A stretch of DNA of 13,440 nt from Negativicutes bacterium. GTDB taxonomy: Bacteria > Bacillota_C > Negativicutes > Acidaminococcales > Acidaminococcaceae. Numbering within the stretch: the first letter of the stretch is position 1; the number at the start of each line of letters is the position of its first letter. The notes beneath the pieces were generated by a model, which searched no databases, was not told where the DNA came from, and saw only the letters and a list, made by a program, of their open reading frames with translations. The stretch lies in assembly GCA_009930275.1 (NCBI GenBank), contig RZYP01000045.1, positions 1-13,440 of the forward strand. The letters run 5' to 3'. Of this stretch, positions 1 to 7,705 are shown piece by piece. The translations under genes and the position numbers were made by a program.

Positions 1-61
1 TTGAGACTGAGCCGAGAGGTGGCGGCGCGGTGCCTCCCCCGCCATAATCCGCGCAACAAAA
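1..61. other. Left flank, no gene recognised
   Basis: This GC-rich stretch precedes the terminator and is visibly different in base composition from the AT-rich DNA to its right. It is too short to hold a recognisable gene fragment and I see no RNA motif. It is probably original chromosome lying beyond the integration site. Confidence 0.3.
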
Positions 62-90
62 AAGCCGCCGAAGTATAACTTCGGCGGCTT
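62..90 (-). terminator. Rho-independent terminator, minus strand
   Basis: AAGCCGCCGAAGT (62-74) pairs perfectly over 13 bp with ACTTCGGCGGCTT (78-90) across a 3-nt loop. On the minus strand the stem runs straight into a T-rich tract (TTTTTTGTT, reverse of 55-63), the classical intrinsic terminator layout. On the plus strand there is no T tract. It lies 11 nt downstream of the tRNA-like 3' end at 102-122, so it most likely terminated that tRNA gene before the island inserted. Confidence 0.8.
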
Positions 91-101
91 ATCGTAGCCC
101 T

Positions 102-122
102 TGGTGTCGAAGGGGGGATTCG
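102..122 (-). other. Displaced 3' end of a tRNA gene (candidate att site)
   Basis: Read on the minus strand, these 21 nt match the 3' end of a tRNA: CGAAT (positions 56-60 of the T loop), CCCCC (3' side of the T stem), CTTCGAC (3' acceptor strand), discriminator A, then encoded CCA. The bases before it (AAGAATA) do not give the GGGGG-TT needed for the 5' half of the T arm, so the tRNA is cut inside its T loop. No intact tRNA occurs in the window. Site-specific integrases commonly use this part of tRNA genes, and integration leaves such a fragment at the far end of the element, here still followed by the native terminator. The parent acceptor stem would begin GTCGAAG; the amino acid cannot be told. 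Confidence 0.6.
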
Positions 123-209
123 TATTCTTCGAAACCTCAACAACACATAAGGACTTTGAATATTTAATTAAATTTAAAGAGCGCTAACAGCCGACTCATG
201 ATTTTGGGT

Positions 210-392
210 TATGATTTTGCCCCACCAGAGTCAAGCTCTCTCCTGTATCTTACGCAACAATCAGACCGCACACCCTGGCCATTTCGGTAATCAGAGCCAA
301 GCCGACGTGGCCAATGTTGTTTACTTCGTTTCGGTTGATATCGGTGATGAGCATTGCAAACTCCTGTCGCATCCAATGGGTGCAAAATCATA
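210..392 (-). mobile_element. 183-bp MITE or internally deleted IS
   Basis: The left end (from 210) reads TATGATTTTGCCCC and the reverse complement of the right end (from 392) reads TATGATTTTGCACC, giving terminal inverted repeats that match at 13 of 14 bases. Inside, on the minus strand, an open reading frame with its own ribosome binding site starts 38 nt from one terminus and soon stops, as expected if nearly all of a transposase gene had been deleted. No convincing target-site duplication is visible. Just outside the left end, CATGATTTTGGG (198-208) repeats part of the terminal sequence, suggesting a nested or repeated insertion. The family is not identified. Confidence 0.6.
250..354 (-). 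pseudogene. Start of a deleted gene inside the MITE, possibly transposase
   Basis: The frame runs from ATG at 354 to TAA at 250 and encodes 34 residues beginning MLITDINRNEV. AGGAG sits 6 nt before the ATG, so this was once a properly translated gene start. The segment IGHVGLALITEM loosely recalls the N-terminus of some IS transposases, but the match is weak. Its position next to a terminal inverted repeat is the main reason to call it the head of a transposase whose body was deleted. It could also still be translated as a short peptide. Confidence 0.4.
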
Positions 393-460
393 TTCAGGAA
401 AAAAAACAAGCTCAACATACCGACATCATTGATATATTTTAAGAAAAAAAAGTAGTACTG

Positions 461-545
461 CTGTATATTTAATGCAACTTTTTCACAGATTTAGGTGAAA
501 AATGTTTCGACACTGTATATTTAATTCAAATTTCCACAAATTTAG
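461..545. repeat. Pair of imperfect 33-34 bp direct repeats
   Basis: The copies at 461-494 and 513-545 both begin CTGTATATTTAAT and end with ACA(G/A)ATTTAG, with a few changes and one indel between them and a spacing of 52 bp. They lie in the noncoding stretch downstream of the last operon gene. The first copy overlaps a weak inverted repeat, TTTTTCAC (479-486) with GTGAAAAA (495-502). They could be a decayed duplication, recombinase or host-factor binding sites near the island end, or chance AT-rich similarity. Confidence 0.45.
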
Positions 546-565
546 ATTATTTTTAATGCGCTGTC

Positions 566-943
566 TTATAAATATTCATTCTGCGCTATAACTTCTGGTT
601 TAGGTGCGATGCATACTGCGACACCACCTTCATCATCTTGAATGTCGTCTAAAAGCAATGCATATTCTCCATTCCGCTGAAATAATAAAATTTTGGGAAT
701 AAAACGGTCAACATTAACACCATTAGTAAATTTATATAGTAACTTTTCAACAGTTGCTAATCTAGTATCGATGTTGTTTTTGAAATCAATATAAGAAAAT
801 TCTTGTTCTGCTGTTATATCGTCTGTTTCATAGTACGCCTTAGCTTTTACGACAATATTAAATTTGCGTTCATGAAGACAAATAGTCGTTTTTGTTTTCC
901 ATCCAGTATTAAATATTAATTCGCCAAAAGCAGTATTTTTCAT
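566..943 (-). CDS. Putative immunity protein for the adjacent HNH toxin
   Basis: This 125-residue cytoplasmic protein has no signal peptide or membrane segment. The sequence pattern (FGELIFNTGW near residue 6, a Q-rich turn near 47, FIPKILLF at 81-88, NGEYALLLDD at 91-100, GGVAVCIAP at 106-114 and a C-terminal NEYL) resembles small alpha/beta proteins of the DUF6985/DUF2004 kind that sit beside polymorphic toxins; this is recalled resemblance, not a search result. Its ATG shares one base with the toxin gene's TAA stop (TAATG), with GGTGGA just upstream, so it is translated with the toxin. The expected role is to bind the nuclease and block it. It is the last gene of the operon; no clear terminator follows directly. 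Confidence 0.6.
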   Translation of the reverse strand: MKNTAFGELIFNTGWKTKTTICLHERKFNIVVKAKAYYETDDITAEQEFSYIDFKNNIDTRLATVEKLLYKFTNGVNVDRFIPKILLFQRNGEYALLLDDIQDDEGGVAVCIAPKPEVIAQNEYL

Positions 944-1530
944 TATGATCCACCGTTTCCTTTCTTAGCTTCGGAAATCCCTCCGCTATGCGAAATATTG
1001 TTATGAATTTCACTTGGTACTTTTTGCATTGTTTTCATGTCTTTACATTCGTGCCATGTGTAGCCATTTTCCTTGCGCCATTTGGCTACATCCTCTGGTG
1101 ATTGGCCTTTTTGCTTCGCTAGTTCGATATCCGCTTTGTCGAAATTGTCTGATCTGTTATCAGAAAATGGTTCTATTTCTGATGTACCCTTACTAATCTT
1201 GCTGAAATCTGGCTCTCCCTCTTTGTATTTAATGCCGTCAATTCCATATTTGTCGAGTATCTGACCCCAATTTTTTCCTTCGGGGTTCGACTTTCCAGGG
1301 GCGTAGTCTCTGTCAGGTTTCCATGTAGAATTTCCTCGATCTCCATCCCAATGACCATTATTAGCTTCAATAGGACAGTTTCTAATATTGTCACAGATGA
1401 TGCCTAGCGGCTTATCATATTCATTCAATGGCCTTATAGATGAGTTGAGTTCAGAAAACTTACCTAGAGAACTATCTGCAAATCGTGCAATATTTTTATC
1501 GCATACATCTTTAAAAACGGTGATGCTCAT
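943..1530 (-). CDS. HNH/ENDO VII-type toxin nuclease (TWHE motif)
   Basis: This 195-residue protein carries a conserved block seen in toxin domains of the HNH/ENDO VII nuclease superfamily: GHWDGDRGNS (59-68), NPEGKNW (82-88), KYGIDGI (94-100), GEPDFSKISKGT (105-116), WRKENGYTWHE (151-161), then D164, VPSEIH (171-176) and H181-SGG. H160, E161, H176 and H181 are the likely metal-binding and catalytic residues, so it should cleave nucleic acid. Such domains are usually the C-terminal tips of large secreted polymorphic toxins; here the domain stands nearly alone, without a secretion signal. Its ATG overlaps the HerA gene's stop (ATGA), with GGAG upstream, so its expression is tied to the ATPase. 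The next gene is the probable immunity partner. It may be the effector of the operon or a captured toxin cassette. Confidence 0.75.
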   Translation of the reverse strand: MSITVFKDVCDKNIARFADSSLGKFSELNSSIRPLNEYDKPLGIICDNIRNCPIEANNGHWDGDRGNSTWKPDRDYAPGKSNPEGKNWGQILDKYGIDGIKYKEGEPDFSKISKGTSEIEPFSDNRSDNFDKADIELAKQKGQSPEDVAKWRKENGYTWHECKDMKTMQKVPSEIHNNISHSGGISEAKKGNGGS

Positions 1531-4500
1531 ATCATTGCGCTCCTTTCCTTGACATAATCAACCCAAGACATATAAATTTTCTCACGTTTATCATTCTCAT
1601 CCTGTCCCATGCTCAAGTCTTTCATAAAGCATTGCATTAAAGAGAATGCTAGATTTTCAGAAGGATTAGGAATAAATGATTTTACAACTTTGAGCATCTG
1701 TGTTGTCAATTCTGTGTAATCTGTAGAAGTCAAAACAATGTTTTCGACTTTTGATCGAATTTCTAAAAAATCAGACAACCTGCGTGATAGTTTCGAAAAA
1801 TTTACGCTATCCCATATAGAGAGCGTTCTATCTTCCCGGTATTCAAAAATTAGTTCTTCTATGAACTCTCGGTGTCTTGAAGACAAAGAAAGCGATTTTA
1901 AATTTAACTCAATTTCATCAATATTAAACTTTAAGCGTTCATTAACCCGTCCTTGAATTAAAAAATAAACAATTTGCTGTTTAATATTATGCACGTCATG
2001 CAAGATGACATCAGACTTTCCATTAAAATTCTTCTCCACGATACTGCATTTGTTTATCTTAGTTAAAACAGGCTCTACCCAGTCGTTCTGGTAAATTGCG
2101 GCAACACCTCGTTCAAGTTTTGACAGTTCAATAATTTGTTCATTATTAAGGCTCGCAGCAAGACCGACAAGTTCGCGGTCACTTTGCTCAGGTAGACGCA
2201 GGATTATCTTTGTGTTAGTGTTACGAACAACTGACATATCAAGCAACCCCGGCGCCTGGTCCGCAATGATGAATCCCTCACCGTAGGTGCGCATTTCGGC
2301 AATGGAGTTTGCAAGCATTTCAACAGATTTGCCAAGTAGGTTGGAGCCTTCGGAGGCCTGTTCTGTTGAAGTACGTTTCAGGAGATTGTGAGCTTCTTCG
2401 AGTACCGTAATGTGAGCGAGTGGACTGTTAACTTTGCCGGAGGTCATGCGATATTCATTTAGCTTCATAACGAGCAAGCCCATTATGAGCGATTTTGTCT
2501 CTGATGAACCGACGCGGCTCAAGTCAATGATTACGCTCTTATCGAAAAGCTTCTCATCGGTTAAATCTTCGTTACAAAATATTAATCCATTTAACCCGTT
2601 AGTAAGCGAACGTACACGTGTACAAAGTGCGCCGGAATAATCCCCTTTGCTGTCAGCTGAATACTTAGATTCATTTATAACTCTTTCAATCTGTTCCAGT
2701 AAATCTGAGAAGTTTGGGAAAATTTCACCTTTTAGATTTTCTGAGGTGCTGATATCCCACCCAGCTTCTATGTATGCTTTTTCCATGGCGTCTTTTAGGA
2801 TTGCTGGCATTGCGGCGTACATTGGCCAGCATACATTGAATAATTCAGCAAGTCTGTCTAAATGCTCGAGAACATGAATATCTGTTGGAAAGCGGAACGG
2901 GTTAAGACGCAATAGGGATGATTTTTTGGGATTAGTCCCGTAAACAGCAACATCATTAAACTGTCCAAATATGTTCTTATATTCGCCTTTAGCTGGCTCA
3001 ATGATTAAAAAAGGGATATTGTAAACATTGCGTAGCTGGCTTAATATTTCAAAAACAGCGTTGCTTTTTCCGGAACCGGTGGCTCCAGTTATAAATGTAT
3101 GCATGGTTAGAGAATCTCTGTCGAGTCGCACTTCTGTATCACTCTCAATTCCCATGCTGAATACTTTACCAAGAATAAAGCTATTTTTGGGTACTTGCTG
3201 ATTGTACATAATGATTTCTTTGGCAAAATCCGCGTGTTCTATTACTGGGAAGCCGCAGACTGACTTCCTTGGCAATCCCATTTGTATTGCAAGCTCATTT
3301 CCGCTAACGAGTGACGCAGCAGTCACGGGAACAGTAACAGAATTTGACCGATATTCGAAAACAGGATGAATAAAGTTTGTAATATATTCACGAAGCAATG
3401 GTATTTGACCTGAATTGGTGCGGCCCCAAAAATTAATTGCAGATGTTTCAACCCCCGATTTTTCACCTTTCATAAGAGCCTTGTATGTACCTGCTGCCAT
3501 CTCGGTCGCTTCCTGACTGTCAGAAAGAAAGTAGGCCGCGCACTCCCACATGCCGAGGCTCTCGAACTCTTCTATTCGCTTAAGTTGCAGGTCGATACGC
3601 TCAAGAGTGTTTATAAGAGTTTTGTTTTGCATTGTAAGTTGTAGAGTATCTGATCTTCCCGTGGTTAATCCTTCTGTTTTAGTTGCATTCTGGCTCGTAC
3701 CTAATGAATTGCTATTATTATGCCCCACAGACTTGCTTTTATTTTCACCTATTGCTTCACTTTTACTTGTACCAATAGATTTGCTTTCAGATATTGTATT
3801 CGAAAAACTTTCGCTTATTCCTACAGAAGCAACTATAATTGACGCGTTTTGTGTAAATCCAATTGTTTTAGTTTTATTAATTCCCTTTGTATCTGTGACA
3901 GAATATCCATTTGTTATAGTCTTTGACGTTCCAGAAGTTGTTGTTTGACTTTCACCAAAAGTTGTATTTTTGGAATTTCCAATTGAAAGAGCATTAGAAA
4001 TTGATATCGCTTCATTATGCCCATAAGTTATTACGTTATTTGTAAATGGAGATAATTGTGAATAAACGACTTCATAAGCTTTTCTCATTTCTTCTAATAT
4101 CGTTTTTGGAGTGCTCTTTGCTAAAACTACAGCTGTATACTTTTGCTTTTGCATCGCTAGAACAAACTTTTCAAGGCCTTGAATAAATTTTTCGTTGTCG
4201 TTAAATTTCTCATCCTTATTTTGAGCTACACAGGAAACGGCCGCAATATTTTTGCCCAGGACATTGGTAAGGAATTCCTCGGCGGCAGGATCAAGCAAGT
4301 CTACAGCCTTAACCCCGGGAAATTGTCCACACAATGCATTCCGGAGCGTGTCCTTCAGAGACTTAGTTGTGCGTTTATCATCTAGAGAACGAACTCCCAT
4401 ATAAAAAGACGTTTTTTTACCATCGCTATCGACAATAATAAATACTCCACAATTAAGATTCTGGACCGAATTGAAAACAGATGCGAATTTGTACGTTGAA

Positions 4501-4775
4501 TATTCACCGTTCTGGTAAACCATCTCGTTGATCTTGAATAAGCGAATAGCATCAATTCTTTTTAAATTTTCGGCTAGTGGTACAATATCTAATTCGGTTA
4601 GCCGTGTTAGATATTTTTTTAAAACGATGTCGTCGATAAGCTGACGCCCTTCAATAAGCTGGCTATTAAGCCTGTCGAATTCTGGGATATCGCATGATGC
4701 ATCCAGAGCCTGTGTGACTGTTTTGGCGCGCATTGAATCTGATTGATTATTTTTATAAGCTGGATAAACTCCCAT
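1527..4775 (-). CDS. HerA/DUF87-family ATPase with Ser/Thr-Gly octad repeats
   Basis: This is a 1082-residue ATPase of the FtsK-HerA superfamily. Residues 1 to about 255 form an N-terminal domain of the kind seen in HerA-like proteins that act with conflict systems; 266-373 are octad repeats; about 375-430 is predicted helical or coiled coil (TLERIDLQLKRIEEFES). The motor follows: Walker A GATGSGKS at 564-571, Walker B HITVLEEAH at 788-796 with E793/E794, sensor ADQ at 838-840, and R851-NTNTKIILRL as likely arginine-finger region. HerA proteins form hexamers that pump DNA or protein with ATP. The start is set at ATG 4775 because AAGGAG lies 10 nt before it, inside the end of the previous gene; a longer TTG start at 4805 lacks a site. 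No relaxase or type IV secretion genes accompany it. Confidence 0.88.
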   Translation of the reverse strand: MGVYPAYKNNQSDSMRAKTVTQALDASCDIPEFDRLNSQLIEGRQLIDDIVLKKYLTRLTELDIVPLAENLKRIDAIRLFKINEMVYQNGEYSTYKFASVFNSVQNLNCGVFIIVDSDGKKTSFYMGVRSLDDKRTTKSLKDTLRNALCGQFPGVKAVDLLDPAAEEFLTNVLGKNIAAVSCVAQNKDEKFNDNEKFIQGLEKFVLAMQKQKYTAVVLAKSTPKTILEEMRKAYEVVYSQLSPFTNNVITYGHNEAISISNALSIGNSKNTTFGESQTTTSGTSKTITNGYSVTDTKGINKTKTIGFTQNASIIVASVGISESFSNTISESKSIGTSKSEAIGENKSKSVGHNNSNSLGTSQNATKTEGLTTGRSDTLQLTMQNKTLINTLERIDLQLKRIEEFESLGMWECAAYFLSDSQEATEMAAGTYKALMKGEKSGVETSAINFWGRTNSGQIPLLREYITNFIHPVFEYRSNSVTVPVTAASLVSGNELAIQMGLPRKSVCGFPVIEHADFAKEIIMYNQQVPKNSFILGKVFSMGIESDTEVRLDRDSLTMHTFITGATGSGKSNAVFEILSQLRNVYNIPFLIIEPAKGEYKNIFGQFNDVAVYGTNPKKSSLLRLNPFRFPTDIHVLEHLDRLAELFNVCWPMYAAMPAILKDAMEKAYIEAGWDISTSENLKGEIFPNFSDLLEQIERVINESKYSADSKGDYSGALCTRVRSLTNGLNGLIFCNEDLTDEKLFDKSVIIDLSRVGSSETKSLIMGLLVMKLNEYRMTSGKVNSPLAHITVLEEAHNLLKRTSTEQASEGSNLLGKSVEMLANSIAEMRTYGEGFIIADQAPGLLDMSVVRNTNTKIILRLPEQSDRELVGLAASLNNEQIIELSKLERGVAAIYQNDWVEPVLTKINKCSIVEKNFNGKSDVILHDVHNIKQQIVYFLIQGRVNERLKFNIDEIELNLKSLSLSSRHREFIEELIFEYREDRTLSIWDSVNFSKLSRRLSDFLEIRSKVENIVLTSTDYTELTTQMLKVVKSFIPNPSENLAFSLMQCFMKDLSMGQDENDKREKIYMSWVDYVKERSAMI
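3657..3980 (-). repeat. Octad (G-x-S/T) protein repeats in the HerA-like ATPase
   Basis: In protein residues 266-373 glycines recur with a strict period of eight: NSKNTTFG, ESQTTTSG, TSKTITNG, YSVTDTKG, INKTKTIG; then a 13-residue unit with the hydrophobic core ASIIVASV; then a double unit of 16; then TSKSEAIG, ENKSKSVG, HNNSNSLG. Ser/Thr alternate with other residues between the glycines. The arrangement is symmetrical: 40 residues of octads, a hydrophobic centre, then 40 residues of octads. That layout resembles an amphipathic beta-hairpin with a hydrophobic tip. At DNA level the 24-nt units are diverged, so selection acts on the protein pattern. Confidence 0.85.
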
Positions 4776-4779
4776 AACT

Positions 4780-5364
4780 TCAGCTCTCCTTCGTAACAAT
4801 AGCAACCAATGCGCCGGTTGCAGCTGCGGTTGCTACAACGCCTACTATGCCTGCTCCTCCTGCTGCACCAGCAATTATGCCCCCTAGAACAGCTCCTGCA
4901 GCAATTTTTGCGCTCCGATAGTTACCATTGAGTTGGTCTTGTCGTTTGATTTTCTGATAATTATTACGTTGGTCATGACGTACTTGTGGCTTATGAGGTC
5001 TTTCAGTTTGCCTCTGTTCGAATTTATATTTATTTGATTGGATAGAATTTTTTTGAAAATGAGTTTTTGTGGGACGTAAATACTTCACAACATCTTTAAG
5101 ATGATCAATACGTTCATGCGAAAAGTTACCCACAATCTGAACCATCAATTTATCCATATAGTCATCATTCCATTTAGATTTGTCATGCTGGAATTCACGC
5201 CCATCGTAGGAGTCGAAAAGTCCGCTTACGTTCGAAGCGCGGCGGATCATCTCATCAAATTCCATAAATGTTGGATCGACGAGCAAGCTATCCTTCATCA
5301 TGATACGTATACCTTTTACATTGCTGGTTGATACTGCTTGCAAAAATGAATTTGTAATTGCCAT
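4780..5364 (-). CDS. Small protein with C-terminal glycine-zipper membrane segment
   Basis: This 194-residue protein is of no family I can name. Residues 1 to about 100 look like a folded, mixed-charge domain (VDPTFMEFDEMIRRAS, then NFSHERIDHLKDVVKYL). Residues about 100-150 are a basic, Gln/Asn/Arg-rich linker. Residues about 152-190 are Ala/Gly/Val-rich (AGAVLGGIIAGAAGGAGIVG and onward), a glycine zipper likely to enter the membrane as one hairpin or two helices, with a short charged tail, TKES. ATG 5364 is chosen because AAGGAG lies 9 nt upstream, directly at the previous gene's stop; a longer start at 5400 would have no site. It lies 4 nt before the HerA gene. A plausible role is to anchor or recruit the ATPase or GTPases to the inner membrane. 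Confidence 0.75.
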   Translation of the reverse strand: MAITNSFLQAVSTSNVKGIRIMMKDSLLVDPTFMEFDEMIRRASNVSGLFDSYDGREFQHDKSKWNDDYMDKLMVQIVGNFSHERIDHLKDVVKYLRPTKTHFQKNSIQSNKYKFEQRQTERPHKPQVRHDQRNNYQKIKRQDQLNGNYRSAKIAAGAVLGGIIAGAAGGAGIVGVVATAAATGALVAIVTKES

Positions 5365-5377
5365 TGCTAAATTCTCC

Positions 5378-7705
5378 TTAAATTTCGAGTATCGATTCAA
5401 CTTTCTTTTTTATATGTTGAAGCCATGCCAGCTTGCGCTCCGTCTCCCTAATGCGTTCTTTAGCTTTTTTCTGGTCAGTCGCGTAGCTCTTAAGTTCAGT
5501 CAGTTTTGATTTAAGGATGTCGTCAAGACGTTTAAATTCGGAGTTAAAACGTTCTGAAATTTTCTTTGACTGTTTCAACGCGAATTTAACTGCTGCATCA
5601 CCATTTTCAGACAAACTCTGTTGTATAGGACTGAAAAATTCCTGCGCCAGAGTGCTTCCATCGACAAATCTAACAGTTTTATACTTAGTTCTGTGATATC
5701 CACGTTCTTGAAACCAAGTCCATGGCTTGTACCACTTTTTGTCTGTGTTCTGGACCCACTCTTCGCCATCCTCTATTTTTTTTTCTTTAATAAATATTGA
5801 CAATGAAAACTCATCCATGGACACGCTTCCACTCATCAGCTTAATAGGATCAATGCTAACATCACCAATACTGTGCGCATCAATTTCTTCTGTAAGAGAA
5901 ACGAGTTTTTTCTTATACTCTTCAAGCAATGCAGCGCTTGTAATTATTAAATTTTTTCGAATAAGTTCATCAAGTTCAACCTCAAAATCAGGTTCTAATT
6001 TTTTGGCGAACATTACAAGTCGTTCCACTTCATATTCAGCATCGTCAACGTTAAGTTCAGCATCGCGCAAATCATCAATACGCTTTCTGATAATAGCCTG
6101 AAATTTTTGAATAATTGACTCTACAAGTTCTCTAGAATCATTGCTGACTTTTAACAATGAATGCTCTACAGCCTCTTTAAATTTCATTGCGTCTTCTGCA
6201 TCGGCCATCTTACGACGTATACAGGATAGTTGTTCTACGATACGCTGACTATGTTCTTGATTAGATGCAAGTTCGCGCTTTGTTTCTTCAAAACATCCTA
6301 CTTCGTCTAGCTTATGCATAAACGTATCGACTATATTTTTAATTTTTGCTGTTTTAGCGTATTTCTGAACATACTGACGAATTGCTGATTCGATGGAAAT
6401 AATACCTGTATGTACTAACGCTTCGTACGGATTTTCAATCTCACTTCCTTTCCAATCGCTACGCGCTTTGTCAAGTTGACTATTAATTAATCCACGAATG
6501 CTTGGTGGAAGTGTTGCATAGTTTTCAAAATGCATACTGCCATTTGAATTGCGGTTGAACTTCTTGATTTTAGTCTCCATCTCATAAAATTCATCTTCGT
6601 CGCCTAACATCGTGAGTTCGCCACATTGATGTAGACGAATCCAAAAAGCAGGCAATGCACCTGCTGGAAACAGGTTGGGGTTATCTATACCATGTGTTTT
6701 TAGATATGAGCGTACACGCGACAATGTCTGCTCAGTGTCGCCATCTTCTTTTTTTCTGTCATCAAGCTTATTTACGACAAAAATAAACCTATCCTTAGAT
6801 TGTTTTCCGCCAACAGACATGCTTTCTGACACGCGCTTAAGCAAATTGTTATCGTCGTCAGTTCCAAATTCACCAGTCATGATGTATAAAACGAGCGCCT
6901 TCGATGACTTTCCAAGCAGTTCGCTCTGCACTTTTCTATGGCGAGGATCGCGAGAATTATTAGGTCCAGGGGTATCTATTAAGACAAGGGAGACATCTTC
7001 AGAGGTAACAAAAGGAATATTTCCATAAATTTTGATTACTGAGACACTATCATTTGAATTAAGGCGCTCCATGTCTTGGTAAGAAATCTTTTCATACGTT
7101 TCTGATAGTCTATCATCCTTATCGTAAACCTCTGCTTTAAAGGGAGCATCGACATCGTCGGAAATATCTTTAATTCGTGTAATGATAGCAGTGCATGCCT
7201 CTTGTTTAGAGGGCATTAGTTTTGTACCAAGCATAGCGTTTATCAGAGTGGACTTTCCAGCACTCATAGTCGCGACAACACACAACTCAAAATCACTGCT
7301 CTTGGCAAGTTTAAATGCGTTAAGTATTTCTTCATCACGTAATTCGTCGAACGGGCCGCTTTGAATTTTGCTGAAAATATCATCGATAAGCACTTCTTTG
7401 TCTAAAGTTTCTTTCGCAGGCCACCTGTTTAGTATTTTATATTTAATTTCTTTACGCTTTTGAGATTCAGCAAACACTGCATCTAAGTCTTCATAGTCTA
7501 GCAATGTTCCGTGGAACTCTAAATCAAATTCTGTGTCATTAAACTCTTCTTTGAGCATACTTGGTAGTTTTTCAACCCATTCCTGTAAACGAGTTCCATT
7601 CGCTGATACTTCACCAAGAATGCTATTTTGCGCTAATTTTTTTCCGTCAACCTCTATATCTGTTTCGAGTTTATAGGGGTTATACTTAATAAAGACTTTC
7701 TTCAT
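5378..7705 (-). CDS. Long dynamin-like GTPase
   Basis: This 775-residue bacterial dynamin-like protein would bind GTP and remodel or tether membrane. The G domain shows G1 ATMSAGKST (145-153), the G2 threonine in EACTAII (T172), G3 DTPG (244-247) and G4 NKLD (312-315). Residues about 450-610 and 700-775 are long charged helices, the expected stalk. Between them an aromatic patch, WYKPWTWF (658-665), is a good candidate for the membrane-contacting loop. The first G1 position is Ala instead of the usual Gly, as also in the partner GTPase. Its ATG overlaps the upstream gene's TGA (ATGA) with GGAG 5 nt before it, so the two GTPases are translationally coupled. Paired dynamins are known in bacteria (for example Campylobacter DLP1/DLP2 and Leo proteins) and some protect against phage. 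Confidence 0.88.
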   Translation of the reverse strand: MKKVFIKYNPYKLETDIEVDGKKLAQNSILGEVSANGTRLQEWVEKLPSMLKEEFNDTEFDLEFHGTLLDYEDLDAVFAESQKRKEIKYKILNRWPAKETLDKEVLIDDIFSKIQSGPFDELRDEEILNAFKLAKSSDFELCVVATMSAGKSTLINAMLGTKLMPSKQEACTAIITRIKDISDDVDAPFKAEVYDKDDRLSETYEKISYQDMERLNSNDSVSVIKIYGNIPFVTSEDVSLVLIDTPGPNNSRDPRHRKVQSELLGKSSKALVLYIMTGEFGTDDDNNLLKRVSESMSVGGKQSKDRFIFVVNKLDDRKKEDGDTEQTLSRVRSYLKTHGIDNPNLFPAGALPAFWIRLHQCGELTMLGDEDEFYEMETKIKKFNRNSNGSMHFENYATLPPSIRGLINSQLDKARSDWKGSEIENPYEALVHTGIISIESAIRQYVQKYAKTAKIKNIVDTFMHKLDEVGCFEETKRELASNQEHSQRIVEQLSCIRRKMADAEDAMKFKEAVEHSLLKVSNDSRELVESIIQKFQAIIRKRIDDLRDAELNVDDAEYEVERLVMFAKKLEPDFEVELDELIRKNLIITSAALLEEYKKKLVSLTEEIDAHSIGDVSIDPIKLMSGSVSMDEFSLSIFIKEKKIEDGEEWVQNTDKKWYKPWTWFQERGYHRTKYKTVRFVDGSTLAQEFFSPIQQSLSENGDAAVKFALKQSKKISERFNSEFKRLDDILKSKLTELKSYATDQKKAKERIRETERKLAWLQHIKKKVESILEI

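Noticed and set aside
211..432. Plus-strand 73-codon frame across the MITE
   Set aside because: It runs through both terminal repeats, lacks a ribosome binding site and resembles nothing; the minus-strand stub explains the element better.
479..502. Inverted repeat TTTTTCAC/GTGAAAAA as a terminator for the operon
   Set aside because: The stem is only 8 bp and AT-rich, the loop is 8 nt, and no T tract follows on the minus strand.
3550..3948. A 132-codon plus-strand open frame opposite the octad repeats
   Set aside because: It is a shadow: its Leu/Ile/Val/Pro-rich periodicity is the antisense of the Ser/Thr-Gly repeats, with no ribosome binding site or family resemblance.
3657..3980. CRISPR-like array from the regular 24-nt periodicity
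   Set aside because: Units are diverged in DNA, have no spacers and encode a conserved protein pattern inside a gene.
1527..4775. Reading the large ATPase as a conjugative VirD4/TraD or VirB4 protein
   Set aside because: The motor motifs fit HerA/DUF87, and no relaxase, pilin or other type IV secretion gene lies nearby.
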